Below are positions 8,040 through 15,926 of a stretch of DNA of 26,483 bases, piece by piece. Position numbers and translations under genes: made by a program. The notes beneath the pieces were generated by a model. That model was not told the DNA's origin and made no database searches. It saw nothing but the letters and a program-made list of their open reading frames with translations. The stretch lies in contig JAZNBK010000032.1 of the NCBI GenBank assembly GCA_045587025.1, forward strand, positions 1-26,483, written 5' to 3'. Within the stretch, counting starts at the first letter, position 1. Every line of letters begins with the position of its first letter. This DNA comes from UBA1740 sp045587025 (lineage in GTDB: Bacteria > Bacillota > Clostridia > Oscillospirales > CAG-272).

Positions 8040-8153
8040 TTAGCCCTGCTTCTGCTTGTGCTTAGGATTCTCGCAGATTACCATCACGTGGCCTTTTCTC
8101 TTGATGATTTTGCACTTTTCGCAAATCTTCTTGACGGAAGGCTTAACTTTCAT
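8040..8153 (-). CDS. rpmJ: 50S ribosomal protein L36, zinc-binding form
   Basis: 37 residues. It begins MKVKPSVKKICEKCKIIKRK and ends HKQKQG. C11, C14, C27 and H32 form the zinc site of the C+ version. AAAGGAACGGTATAAAACA precedes the ATG. It lies between infA and rpsM, its standard position. The zinc form suggests normal zinc conditions; any zinc-free paralogue would be elsewhere in the genome. Confidence 0.97.
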   Translation of the reverse strand: MKVKPSVKKICEKCKIIKRKGHVMVICENPKHKQKQG

Positions 8154-8182
8154 TGTTTTATACCGTTCCTTTCAGAAATTTT

Positions 8183-8404
8183 TTACTTTTTTCTCCAAGT
8201 GATACGTCCCTTTGTGAGATCGTAAATCGATACCTCAACGGTTACCGTATCTCCCGGCAGAATTTTAATATAATTCATTCTAAGCTTTCCTGAAATATGC
8301 GCAGTCACGATGTGACCGTTAGGAAGCTTTACCTTGAAGGTGGCATTGGGCAACGCCTCAATTACTTCGCCATCCTCAAATTCAATCAAATCGTCCTTCG
8401 GCAG
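8183..8404 (-). CDS. infA: Translation initiation factor IF-1 (non-ATG start)
   Basis: The 73-residue reading starting at CTG (8404) aligns end to end with IF-1: LPKDDLIEFEDGEVIEALPN matches the family M-A-K-x-D-x-I-E start, and HISGKLRMNYIKILPGDTVT plus YDLTKGRITWR match the OB-fold core. IF-1 occupies the ribosomal A site during initiation. There is no in-frame ATG near this point. AGGAG lies 8 bases before the CTG; GTG at 8413 overlaps that AGGAG, and TTG at 8389 would remove the first five residues. The frame stays open far upstream, but that part overlaps map and has no homology. Gene identity is sure; the start codon is not. Confidence 0.88.
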   Translation of the reverse strand: MPKDDLIEFEDGEVIEALPNATFKVKLPNGHIVTAHISGKLRMNYIKILPGDTVTVEVSIYDLTKGRITWRKK

Positions 8405-8454
8405 AATAATCACTCCTATCTCTGTTAGATGATAAAACTTTTTTATTTTATTTA

Positions 8455-9207
8455 CTATCTTACGTCGGTAAGCAATATAGGTCCGTCCTCTGTAATCGCT
8501 ATCGAATGCTCGTAATGAGCAGACAGCTTTCCGTCGGCTGTTACAACAGTCCATCCGTCGTCAAGAACCCTGACGTCAGGCGTACCCTCGTTAACCATTG
8601 GCTCGACTGCCAAGGTCATGCCCGAATAGATACGCGCGCCTCTTCCCTTTGCGCCGAAGTTCGGAACCTCGGGATCCTCGTGCAACTCTGCGCCTACGCC
8701 GTGTCCGACGTATTTACGCACTACCGAACATCCCGCGCCCTCTACAAATCCCTGTATCGCAAAACCGATATCTCCTATGCGATTTGCAGGCAAGGCAACC
8801 TTCATTGCTTCAAAGAAGCTCTGTTTCGTAACGTCAATCAGCTTTTGAGCTGTATCGCTTATTTTCCCGACAGGGAAGGTTCTCGCGCTATCACCGTTAT
8901 AACCTCGGTAGCATGCGCCGACGTCGACCTTCACGATGTCACCCTCGCAAAGAATTCTCTTCTTCGAGGGAATACCGTGTATTACCTCTTCGTTTATACT
9001 TATGCAAGCGCTTCCCGGAAATCCGCCGTATCCGAGAAAGGTCGGCTTTGCGCCGCACTTCTCGATATGCGCTCTGATGATGCGGTCGAGTTCCCACGTG
9101 GAGATTCCCGCCTTCACCGCGCTTTCGGCGACGAGCAACGCCTCGCCCGTAATTCTACCGGCGATTTTCATAAGCTTCAATTGCTCAGCGTTCTTCAAAT
9201 GTATCAT
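8455..9207 (-). CDS. map: Methionine aminopeptidase, type I
   Basis: 250 residues. It removes the initiator methionine from new cytosolic proteins using two metal ions. The expected ligands are all present: D95 and D106 (VDVGACYRGYNGDSA), H169 (YVGHGVG), E202 (LAVEPM) and E233 (HYEHS); catalytic H77 is in EVIHGIP. The ATG overlaps the adk stop as ATGA and no clear ribosome binding site is visible, so translation is probably coupled to adk. infA begins 50 bp downstream. Confidence 0.97.
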   Translation of the reverse strand: MIHLKNAEQLKLMKIAGRITGEALLVAESAVKAGISTWELDRIIRAHIEKCGAKPTFLGYGGFPGSACISINEEVIHGIPSKKRILCEGDIVKVDVGACYRGYNGDSARTFPVGKISDTAQKLIDVTKQSFFEAMKVALPANRIGDIGFAIQGFVEGAGCSVVRKYVGHGVGAELHEDPEVPNFGAKGRGARIYSGMTLAVEPMVNEGTPDVRVLDDGWTVVTADGKLSAHYEHSIAITEDGPILLTDVR

Positions 9208-9842
9208 TTTTCAACACCAAGCGCAGAAAACGTAAGAGCCGTTGTATCCTCTACCTTTTCCTGTCCCTCTACAAGCCGTAAAACACCCTTTTGAGCGTAA
9301 AAGCTCTTGAGCGGTTCTGTTGTATTATGATACACCTCAAGGCGATTTTTCACGACCTCGGGAGCATCGTCAGGACGAAGCGAAAGGGGCTTGTGACATT
9401 TGTCGCAATTAATATTATCCTCTGACGGATTATACTTGACGTGATACGTCGCGCCACATATATCACATACCCGTCTTCCACTCATTCGTTCAATAATAGT
9501 TTCATCGGAAACCTCTATGCTAACGACAGCATCGAGAGTGATACCCATTTTATCAAGGGCTTCCGCTTGCGGAACCGTGCGAGGAAAACCGTCAAGGATA
9601 AACCCCTTTCGGCAATCCTCCATAGACAAGCGCTCCTTTATAATGCCGATAACGACATCGTCAGGAACAAGCTGTCCCGCTTCGATAAATTTCTTTGCTT
9701 CCATACCCAATCGGGTACTTGCTTTTATTGCGCTTCTGATAATTGCGCCCGTAGAGATAGTAGGAACGCCTAATCTCTCAGACACAAACCCTGCTTGCGT
9801 TCCTTTGCCTGCGCCGGGAGCGCCAAGAAATATTATCTTCAT
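9204..9842 (-). CDS. adk: Adenylate kinase, zinc LID type
   Basis: 212 residues; catalyses ATP + AMP to 2 ADP. The P-loop is GAPGAGKGTQ near residues 7-16, the AMP-binding part includes ISTGAIIRSAI and DGFPRTVPQAEAL. The LID carries CDICGATYHVKYNP and CDKC, a C-x2-C/C-x2-C zinc site typical of Gram-positive enzymes. The ATG at 9842 (MKIIFLGAPGAGK) has CAGGAG six bases upstream; a longer upstream extension has no homology. It lies 19 bp after secY and overlaps map by 4 bp. Confidence 0.97.
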   Translation of the reverse strand: MKIIFLGAPGAGKGTQAGFVSERLGVPTISTGAIIRSAIKASTRLGMEAKKFIEAGQLVPDDVVIGIIKERLSMEDCRKGFILDGFPRTVPQAEALDKMGITLDAVVSIEVSDETIIERMSGRRVCDICGATYHVKYNPSEDNINCDKCHKPLSLRPDDAPEVVKNRLEVYHNTTEPLKSFYAQKGVLRLVEGQEKVEDTTALTFSALGVEK

Positions 9843-9861
9843 ATTTTTCTCCTGTACGTAA

Positions 9862-11244
9862 TCAGGACAAGAAGCCCTTATAATTACGCATTGTGAGCTG
9901 AGCTTCCAACTCGCGAGCCGTTTCAAGAGCAACACCGATTACGATGAGAAGCGAGGTTCCACCGAAGGTGAGACTTGAAGCCATTGACTGTATCACTACA
10001 GCGTTTGCTTCTCCGCCGCCCAAGATAGAGGTAAGAATCGGAGTTACGACGAGGGGATTCGCGATAATCGGAAGAATTGCAATGATACTGAGGAAGAGCG
10101 CGCCAAGAAGCGTAATCTTAGAAAGTATCTTTGAAATATATTCCGCTGTCGGTCTGCCCTGTCTGATTCCGGGGATCATACCGCCGTTTTTCTTCAGGTT
10201 GTTTGAAACTTCAACGGGATTGAAAGAAATTGTAATATAGAAATATGCGAACGCTACGATGAGAATAAAGAGCATAACGGGATAGAACCAGCTGCTTGGT
10301 GAAGTAAATCTGTAAAATCCACCCCAAAATCCCTTGCTTTTCTCGGTGATACCGCACAACGTCAAAATCGTTGCGGGCAACGAGATGATAGACGAAGCAA
10401 AAATGACAGGCATAACGCCGGACATATTAAGCTGGATAGGGAGATTCGTGTTCTGACCGCCGTACATTTTACGACCGACAACTCTCTTCGCGTATTGAAC
10501 CGGAATTCTGCGTTCACTACCTGTAACGAACACGTCGAATACAGTCATAGCGAGAAGCGCTATGATAACGAAGAGCGCAAGTCCTAATCCGAGAACACCC
10601 TTAGCCGCGCCTATACCGAAGCCGGTAGCCGTGATAGACCACAATCTGATGAATGTGGAGGGCAAGCTCTGGATGATGTTAGCGAAAAGTATCAAAGAGA
10701 TACCGTTGCCTATTCCGTTTTCGTTAATCTTTTCAGCGAGCCACATAACGAGTGATGCGCCGGCACAAAATGCGACGACAATTACAACCGCATATAAGAA
10801 CCAGCCCTTTTGTCCCTTCGCTGCTTCCTTAATCAACATTCCGTTGTTAGCGAGAAGCATATAATATCCTATAGCGGTTACTATTGCGAGAAGCACGGTA
10901 ACGTATCTTGTGATATTATTGATTTTCTTCTTGCCTTCCTCTCCCTGCTTCGAAAGACGTTCAAGAGCAGGAATAGCAACGGACAAAAGCTGCATAACGA
11001 TAGAAGCCGTGATGTACGGCGAAATACCCAAAGCAAACAAGGTTGCCTGGCTCAACGCGCCGCCGGAGAGGGTATCCATATATGCAAATATGGTATCGCC
11101 GAAGGTTGCGTCAAAGTTTGTAGCGTTAATGAAAGGTACCGGAATTACTGTTCCTATACGATACAAGAGAAGAATAACTATAACGTATATTAGCTTTCTT
11201 CTGACGTCAGGAAGTTTCCAAGCATTTTTTAAAGTCTGAAGCAT
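9862..11244 (-). CDS. secY: Protein translocase subunit SecY
   Basis: 460 residues, with ten predicted membrane helices, slightly longer than the about 430 typical. It forms the channel for Sec-dependent secretion and membrane insertion. Recognisable parts are the N-terminal RKLIYVIVILLLYRIGTVIPVP, the plug region with GGALSQATLFALGISPYITA, the cytosolic loop GSERRIPVQYAKR and the C-terminal LEAQLTMRNYKGFL. The ATG immediately follows the rplO stop (no spacer) and GAGGTGG lies inside the end of rplO, implying coupling. Confidence 0.98.
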   Translation of the reverse strand: MLQTLKNAWKLPDVRRKLIYVIVILLLYRIGTVIPVPFINATNFDATFGDTIFAYMDTLSGGALSQATLFALGISPYITASIVMQLLSVAIPALERLSKQGEEGKKKINNITRYVTVLLAIVTAIGYYMLLANNGMLIKEAAKGQKGWFLYAVVIVVAFCAGASLVMWLAEKINENGIGNGISLILFANIIQSLPSTFIRLWSITATGFGIGAAKGVLGLGLALFVIIALLAMTVFDVFVTGSERRIPVQYAKRVVGRKMYGGQNTNLPIQLNMSGVMPVIFASSIISLPATILTLCGITEKSKGFWGGFYRFTSPSSWFYPVMLFILIVAFAYFYITISFNPVEVSNNLKKNGGMIPGIRQGRPTAEYISKILSKITLLGALFLSIIAILPIIANPLVVTPILTSILGGGEANAVVIQSMASSLTFGGTSLLIVIGVALETARELEAQLTMRNYKGFLS

Positions 11245-11685
11245 TTATACCACCTCAGTCTTTCCACCCAATGCCTCTATCTTTCCTTTTGCGCTTTCCG
11301 AAAAGACTTTTGCTTTTACAGTGAGTTTTTTAGTAAGCTCGCCTTCACCGAGAATTTTAATTCCGTCGCAAGTGCAGCTTACAACGCCCATCTCGAGAAG
11401 TGCCGCTGCATCAACTACCGCGCCGTCTTCAAATTTATTCAGAGCTTCAACATTGACAATTGCATACTGCTTGCCAAATTTGTTGAAAAATCCTCTTTTT
11501 GGATTTCTTCTGTACAAGGGAAGCTGTCCGCCCTCAAAGCCCGGTTTTACACCGCCGCCCGAACGCGCGTTCTGACCCTTGTGACCTTTTCCTGCTGTTT
11601 TTCCGTTTCCGGAAGCGGGGCCTCTGCCTTTGCGATAAGCCGCTTTTGCAGAACCTGCTGCAGGCGAAAGTTCATGGAGCTTCAT
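11245..11685 (-). CDS. rplO: 50S ribosomal protein L15
   Basis: 146 residues, normal length. L15 is a late-assembling 23S rRNA binder. The Gly-rich basic N-terminus (RKGRGPASGNGKTAGKGHKG) and GGGVKPGFEGGQLPLYRRNPKRGF are diagnostic. AAGGAGG lies before the ATG, 27 bp after rpmD. Its stop abuts the secY ATG. Confidence 0.98.
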   Translation of the reverse strand: MKLHELSPAAGSAKAAYRKGRGPASGNGKTAGKGHKGQNARSGGGVKPGFEGGQLPLYRRNPKRGFFNKFGKQYAIVNVEALNKFEDGAVVDAAALLEMGVVSCTCDGIKILGEGELTKKLTVKAKVFSESAKGKIEALGGKTEVV

Positions 11686-11712
11686 AGGTAATCCTCCTTA
11701 TTTAAATTTCGC

Positions 11713-11892
11713 TTATATGGTTTCTACCTTAACAAGATGTCTAAGCACGGTAATCTTTCCGTCGGTAGAGCTGTCCTTGTTAAGAACGATAGAATCGCCG
11801 ATTTTTCTCAATCCGAGAGAAGCGGCTGTTGCCTTCTGATTCGGCTTTGCGCCTATAAGACTTTTTGCAAGTATAATCTTAATCTGTTCCAT
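11713..11892 (-). CDS. rpmD: 50S ribosomal protein L30
   Basis: 59 residues, the usual bacterial length for this small protein. It starts MEQIKIILAKSLIGAKPNQK and contains ATAASLGLRKIGDSIVL and the C-terminal LRHLVKVETI, the compact family fold. GGAGG lies 9 bases upstream of the ATG, beginning right after the rpsE stop (TGAGGAGG). It is the expected gene between rpsE and rplO. Confidence 0.97.
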   Translation of the reverse strand: MEQIKIILAKSLIGAKPNQKATAASLGLRKIGDSIVLNKDSSTDGKITVLRHLVKVETI

Positions 11893-11906
11893 TATATTAT
11901 ACCTCC

Positions 11907-12410
11907 TCAGCCCTTTACGTTTTCTACGCTGATTCCGCGTATTGCAGCAACTTCTTCAGCGGTTCTGAGCGCCTTTAAGCCCTCAAACGTTGCTTTTACA
12001 ACGTTTATCGGATTGTTGGAACGGAGGCACTTTGCTCTTATGTTCTTGATGCCCGCAAGCTCAAGAATAGAACGTACTGCGCCGCCGGCGATAATACCTG
12101 TACCGGGTGCAGCCGGCTTCAAGAGAACCTTACCTGCTCCGTAAACTCCCGTGATTTCGTGGGGAATTGTCAAACCGTTGAGAGATACCTCTATCATATT
12201 CTTTTTTGCATCTTCAATTCCCTTGCGGATTGCGTCGGGAACCTCGGCTGCCTTTCCTAAACCGTAGCCAACGTGACCATTTCCGTCGCCAACTACCATG
12301 ATAGCAGCGAAGCGTGCGATACGGCCACCCTTAACGGTCTTAGAAACACGGTTTAATGCAACGAGTTTTTCCTGAATGTCTAACTCAGATGCTTCAATAA
12401 TCTTTGCCAT
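11907..12410 (-). CDS. rpsE: 30S ribosomal protein S5
   Basis: 167 residues from the ATG at 12410 (MAKIIEASELDIQEKLVALN), which has AAGGAG 7 bases upstream; an in-frame extension of nine codons has no support. S5 helps decoding fidelity at the small-subunit A site. Diagnostic segments are VSKTVKGGRIARFAAIMVVG (dsRNA-binding domain), GNGHVGYGLGKAAEVPDAIR and APGTGIIAGGAVRSILELAG. Confidence 0.98.
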   Translation of the reverse strand: MAKIIEASELDIQEKLVALNRVSKTVKGGRIARFAAIMVVGDGNGHVGYGLGKAAEVPDAIRKGIEDAKKNMIEVSLNGLTIPHEITGVYGAGKVLLKPAAPGTGIIAGGAVRSILELAGIKNIRAKCLRSNNPINVVKATFEGLKALRTAEEVAAIRGISVENVKG

Positions 12411-12470
12411 GTTTTTTCTCCTTAATAATGTTTTCAAAAAATTTTTTTGAAACTGTGTATAAACCGAAAC

Positions 12471-12830
12471 TTAGAACGAAAGTCCGCCCTCGCGAGCGCC
12501 TTCTGCTAATTCCGATACACGTCCGTGATAGATATAGCCGCCGCGGTCAAATACAACTGCGGTAATGCCTTTTTCAAGTGCTCTTTTTGCCAAGGTGTTT
12601 CCTACTTTTTTAGCAGCCGCCTTGTTAGAGCCGATTCCCTCAAAGGATGCTTCAAGGGTGGAAGCAGATACAAGTGTTACGCCTGCAACATCATCGATAA
12701 TCTGCGCGCTGATATTTGCGTTTGAACGATAAACAGCAAGACGGGGCTTCTCGGCAGTGCCGGAAATCTTGGCTCTGACTCTGATATGTCTCTTAAGACG
12801 CTGCTTATTGCTATCGTTTCTCTTAACCAT
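12471..12830 (-). CDS. rplR: 50S ribosomal protein L18
   Basis: 119 residues; binds 5S rRNA together with L5. Family stretches are RHIRVRAKISGTAEKPRLAV, YRSNANISAQIIDD and the C-terminal FDRGGYIYHGRVSELAEGAR with EGGLSF. AAAGGAG precedes the ATG. It lies 18 bp after rplF and 60 bp before the rpsE ATG. Confidence 0.98.
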   Translation of the reverse strand: MVKRNDSNKQRLKRHIRVRAKISGTAEKPRLAVYRSNANISAQIIDDVAGVTLVSASTLEASFEGIGSNKAAAKKVGNTLAKRALEKGITAVVFDRGGYIYHGRVSELAEGAREGGLSF

Positions 12831-12848
12831 TTTTGTCCACTCCTTTCA

Positions 12849-13400
12849 TTATTTACCGGTCTTTCCGGCCTTGCGGCGGATTCTTTCACCGGTATATCTA
12901 ACACCCTTCGCCTTGTAGGGCTCGGGAGGTCTCTTTGCTCTGATATTTGCTGCGACCTGACCTACAACCTGCTTGTCAATACCCGTAATATCGATTACGC
13001 TATTACCTGCCTGGTTTGTAGAAACAGCAAACTTAATTCCCGCTACTGCGTCGATTATGACGGGATGAGAGTAACCCAAGCTCATATTGATCTTGTCACC
13101 CTGCATTGCCGCTCTGTAACCTACGCCGACAATTTCAAGCTGCTTTGTATAACCTGAGGTTACACCGACAACCATATTGTTGATGAGAGAACGGGTGAGA
13201 CCGTGAAGCGCACGGTTCTCTTTCTCATCGTTAGGACGGGCAACGGTAATTACGCCATCCTTAAATTCGATAGTCATATTTTCATTAAATGACTGAGTAA
13301 GAGTTCCGAGAGGACCCTTAACTGTCAAAGTGTTTCCCGCTGCTATCGTTACGGTAACTCCTGCGGGTACTGTGATAGGTGCTCTTCCAATTCTTGACAT
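12849..13400 (-). CDS. rplF: 50S ribosomal protein L6
   Basis: 183 residues from the ATG at 13400 (MSRIGRAPITVPAGVTVTI), with GGAGG 8 bases upstream; this motif sits in the short gap after rpsH. L6 lies near the factor-binding site of the large subunit. The C-terminal half has the family GIDKQVVGQVAANIRAKRPP followed by EPYKAKGVRYTGE. An in-frame extension to 13424 would overlap rpsH and lacks a binding site. Confidence 0.98.
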   Translation of the reverse strand: MSRIGRAPITVPAGVTVTIAAGNTLTVKGPLGTLTQSFNENMTIEFKDGVITVARPNDEKENRALHGLTRSLINNMVVGVTSGYTKQLEIVGVGYRAAMQGDKINMSLGYSHPVIIDAVAGIKFAVSTNQAGNSVIDITGIDKQVVGQVAANIRAKRPPEPYKAKGVRYTGERIRRKAGKTGK

Positions 13401-13417
13401 ATCATTTACCTCCGCAA

Positions 13418-13816
13418 TTACCAAACAAATGCGAGAATCTCCCCGCCGACGTTTTCACGTCTTGCCACTTTGTCTGTCATAATACCTTTTGAGGTAGACA
13501 CGATTACAACGCCTAAGCCGTTCATAACCTTCGGAATATCTTCGCAGTTAGAATAGATACGAAGACCGGGCTTGGAAACTCTGCGCAAACCGTGAATTAC
13601 CTTCTGTTTACCGGGGAGATATTTCAGAGTAATTCTGATTATTCCCTGCTTGCCGTCCTCAACGATCTGATATCCCTTGATATAGCCCTCGTTGAGAAGA
13701 ATTTCAGCAATTGATTTTTTTAAGTTAGATGCCGGAACGTCCACAGTCTCATGCTTTGCATCGTTTGCATTTCTGATTCGTGTGAGCATATCGGCAATTA
13801 CGTCTGACATTTGCAT
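13418..13816 (-). CDS. rpsH: 30S ribosomal protein S8
   Basis: 132 residues. S8 binds the central domain of 16S rRNA and, in E. coli, represses spc-operon translation. Family features are SDVIADMLTRIRNANDAKHE near the start and TSKGIMTDKVARRENVGGEI with AFVW at the end. GGAGG lies 8 bases before the ATG at 13816; an internal ATG two codons later is less well spaced. A 111-bp spacer with a hairpin separates it from rpsN. Confidence 0.98.
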   Translation of the reverse strand: MQMSDVIADMLTRIRNANDAKHETVDVPASNLKKSIAEILLNEGYIKGYQIVEDGKQGIIRITLKYLPGKQKVIHGLRRVSKPGLRIYSNCEDIPKVMNGLGVVIVSTSKGIMTDKVARRENVGGEILAFVW

Positions 13817-13852
13817 TTATTTATCCTCCTATATGCAAGTTCGTTTATGCTT

Positions 13853-13878
13853 GCTACCATATAAATTTTTATGGTGGC
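13853..13878 (-). other. Hairpin in the rpsN-rpsH spacer
   Basis: GCCACCATA and TATGGTAGC on the minus strand form a 9-bp stem with one mismatch and an 8-nt A/T loop, about 37 bases before the rpsH ATG. It has no following T-run. This 111-bp spacer is long for the spc part of the cluster. A regulatory or processing role is possible but unproven. Confidence 0.45.
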
Positions 13879-13927
13879 TAATCGGTGGTAAAAGCCGTCG
13901 CTTTCCTGCCGATAGATTAGAGAATTT

Positions 13928-14113
13928 TTACCAGCTTGCCTTTTTTACACCCGGGATCTCGCCCTTATAAGCAAGTTCACGGAAGCAGATACGGCAAATT
14001 CCGTATTTGCGGAGGTAGGCATGAGGTCTGCCGCAAATTTTGCATCTGTTGTATGCGCGAGTTGAAAACTTGGGCTCTGCCTGCTGTTTCAAAATCATTG
14101 ATTTCTTAGCCAT
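13928..14113 (-). CDS. rpsN: 30S ribosomal protein S14, short zinc type
   Basis: 61 residues, the short zinc form (type Z) rather than the roughly 90-101-residue type. C24, C27, C40 and C43 form the zinc knuckle in RCKICGRPHAYLRKYGICRI. The C-terminal EIPGVKKASW is invariant in the family. S14 assembles late into the 30S head. AAGGAGG lies before the ATG; rplE ends 14 bp upstream. Confidence 0.98.
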   Translation of the reverse strand: MAKKSMILKQQAEPKFSTRAYNRCKICGRPHAYLRKYGICRICFRELAYKGEIPGVKKASW

Positions 14114-14127
14114 TTCTTCCTTCCTCC

Positions 14128-14667
14128 TTATTTAGCAAAGGGTGCGCCCATCAAAGTGAGCAGCTCTTTTGCTTCTTCATCGGTTTTCGCTGTGGTTACG
14201 AATACGATATCCATACCACGAATCTTTTCAACCTTGTCGTACTCAATTTCAGGGAATATCAACTGCTCCTTCAAGCCGATAGAGTAGTTACCTCTGCCGT
14301 CAAAGGCGTTGGGGTTAATACCCTTGAAGTCACGAACTCTGGGGAGAGCAAAGCTGAAAAATCTATCCATGAATTCGTACATACGCTCGCCGCGAAGCGT
14401 AACCTTAACACCGATCTTCATTCCTGCTCTAAGTTTGAAGTTAGCTACCGACTTCTTTGCGTACGTCGGAACTGCCTTCTGACCTGTGATGAGAGAAATT
14501 TCCTCGATGATGGAATCAATAACCTTCGCATTGTCCTTTGCATCGCCTGCGCCGACGTTGATTACTATCTTGTCGAACTTCGGAATCTGCATAGGGCTCT
14601 TATATGCGAACTTCTTCATAAGAGCGGGAGCAACTTCATTTTTGTAAAGTTCTGAGAATCTTGACAT
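14128..14667 (-). CDS. rplE: 50S ribosomal protein L5
   Basis: 179 residues, standard length. L5 contacts 5S rRNA and the P-site tRNA in the central protuberance. Diagnostic parts are QIPKFDKIVINVGAGDAKDN, TGQKAVPTYAKKSVANFKLR and GLKEQLIFPEIEYDKVEKIR with GMDIVFVTTAKTDEEAKELL. GGAGG lies before the ATG, and rplX ends 16 bp upstream. Confidence 0.98.
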   Translation of the reverse strand: MSRFSELYKNEVAPALMKKFAYKSPMQIPKFDKIVINVGAGDAKDNAKVIDSIIEEISLITGQKAVPTYAKKSVANFKLRAGMKIGVKVTLRGERMYEFMDRFFSFALPRVRDFKGINPNAFDGRGNYSIGLKEQLIFPEIEYDKVEKIRGMDIVFVTTAKTDEEAKELLTLMGAPFAK

Positions 14668-14683
14668 ATTTCGTTACCTCCGC

Positions 14684-15013
14684 TTATATCTTCGCTCCGC
14701 ACTTTGTGCAGAGACGAACTTTTTTGTTCTTTCCGTCCTTGCCGGCCTCGTAGCCAACCTTGGAACGTGTGGGCTTGTCGCACTTGGGGCAAAGGAGCTC
14801 TACCTTGCAAGCATACATAGCGCTCTCGGTATCAACCTGGCTGCTTACTTCACCCTGTTTGCGTGCCTTAACATTTTTCTTTACGAGGTTTGCGCCCTCG
14901 ACGATTACCTTTCCCTCTTCGGGAGATACGGCAAGAACCTTGCCCTTTTTGCCCTTGTCATCACCGGAGATAACAACGACAACATCATCTTTTTTAATAT
15001 GAAGTTTTTTCAT
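14684..15013 (-). CDS. rplX: 50S ribosomal protein L24 with C-terminal Cys ribbon
   Basis: 109 residues. L24 starts 50S assembly and lies by the exit tunnel. The KOW motif is in HIKKDDVVVVISGDDKGKKG. The C-terminal part has CPKCDKPTRSKVGY and, about 20 residues later, CTKCGAKI, a two-CxxC ribbon common in Firmicutes L24 and likely zinc-binding. GGAGG precedes the ATG. Confidence 0.98.
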   Translation of the reverse strand: MKKLHIKKDDVVVVISGDDKGKKGKVLAVSPEEGKVIVEGANLVKKNVKARKQGEVSSQVDTESAMYACKVELLCPKCDKPTRSKVGYEAGKDGKNKKVRLCTKCGAKI

Positions 15014-15029
15014 TTTATCTTACCTCCGA

Positions 15030-15398
15030 TTAAAGTACTTCGGGAGCGAGTGAAAGAATCTTTGTAAAGTCCTTATCACGAAGCTCTCTTGCTACAGGGC
15101 CAAAAATACGTGTGCCCTTAGGTGTTTTGTCTTCTTTTATTACTACTGCTGCGTTTTCATCAAACTTGATGTAAGAACCGTCTGCACGGCGAACGCCCTT
15201 AACGCTTCTTACGATAACAGCTTTAACAACTTCACCTTTTTTTACTACGCCGCCGGGCGCAGCTTTCTTAACAGCCGCAACTACAACGTCGCCGATATTA
15301 GCATAACGGCGTCCCGAACCGCCAAGAACTCTTATGCACATGAGTTCCTTTGCGCCGGTGTTGTCAGCGACCTTCATTAATGTCTGTTGCTGAATCAC
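15030..15398 (-). CDS. rplN: 50S ribosomal protein L14 (GTG start)
   Basis: 122 residues, exact family length. It begins at GTG (15398), giving M-IQQQTLMKVADNTGAKEL; AGGAGG lies about 9 bases upstream, so GTG is well supported. L14 forms an intersubunit bridge and is the target of RsfS-type silencing. Family segments include RVLGGSGRRYANIGDVVVAA and the C-terminal FGPVARELRDKDFTKILSLA. A 61-bp gap to rpsQ is somewhat longer than neighbours. Confidence 0.97.
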   Translation of the reverse strand: MIQQQTLMKVADNTGAKELMCIRVLGGSGRRYANIGDVVVAAVKKAAPGGVVKKGEVVKAVIVRSVKGVRRADGSYIKFDENAAVVIKEDKTPKGTRIFGPVARELRDKDFTKILSLAPEVL

Positions 15399-15459
15399 TT
15401 ATCGTTTCCTCCTTATTCGGTAAGCGTTTGACCTACCTACTGTTATTATTGTGAAACTA

Positions 15460-15720
15460 TTATTTCGCTTTTTCGATTATTTCAACCAAGCGCCATCTCT
15501 TCGTTCTTGAAAGCGGTCTTGTCTCCATTACGGAAACCTTATCGCCCACTGTGCACTGGTTGTTTTCATCATGTGCATGAATCTTTGCGGTACGCTTAAT
15601 TATCTTACCGTATTTCGCATGACGAACGTTGTCCTCGATTGCAACTACAATGGTTTTATCCATACTTGTGCTTACAACCTTACCGACTCTTTCTTTTCTC
15701 AAGTTACGTGTTTCGGTCAT
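15460..15720 (-). CDS. rpsQ: 30S ribosomal protein S17
   Basis: 86 residues. S17 is an OB-fold primary binder of the 16S 5' domain. Recognised by RKERVGKVVSTSMDKTIVVA, HDENNQCTVGDKVSVMETRP and LSRTKRWRLVEI. GAGGAGG precedes the ATG; rpmC ends 14 bp upstream. Confidence 0.97.
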   Translation of the reverse strand: MTETRNLRKERVGKVVSTSMDKTIVVAIEDNVRHAKYGKIIKRTAKIHAHDENNQCTVGDKVSVMETRPLSRTKRWRLVEIIEKAK

Positions 15721-15734
15721 TTTTCATTACCTCC

Positions 15735-15923
15735 TCAAGCGTTCTTCTCGTGAAGTACCGTCATTACACGGGCAATGTCGCGCTTCACGTCTGTAATTTT
15801 GTGAGGATTATCGAGCTGATTTATCGCATGCTGGAAACGAAGATTGAAAAGCTCACGTTTAAGTTCTGTCAACTTTGTTTCAAGCTGCTCTGTGGATAAT
15901 TCTCTGATTTCCTTAACCTTCAT
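15735..15923 (-). CDS. rpmC: 50S ribosomal protein L29
   Basis: 62 residues; two helices expected. L29 sits at the tunnel exit near L23, where SRP and trigger factor dock. It starts MKVKEIRELSTEQLETKLTE, continues LKRELFNLRFQHAINQLDNP and ends VKRDIARVMTVLHEK. GGAGGAGG precedes the ATG, only 3 bp after the rplP stop. Confidence 0.97.
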   Translation of the reverse strand: MKVKEIRELSTEQLETKLTELKRELFNLRFQHAINQLDNPHKITDVKRDIARVMTVLHEKNA

Positions 15924-15926
15924 GGC

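Noticed and set aside
8405..8554. N-terminal extension of infA to 8554
   Set aside because: The extra residues overlap the end of map, have no IF-1 homology, and a well-placed AGGAG lies much nearer the conserved part.
8506..9294. Plus-strand 262-residue frame opposite map
   Set aside because: It is antisense to a fully conserved methionine aminopeptidase, with no family resemblance or ribosome binding site.
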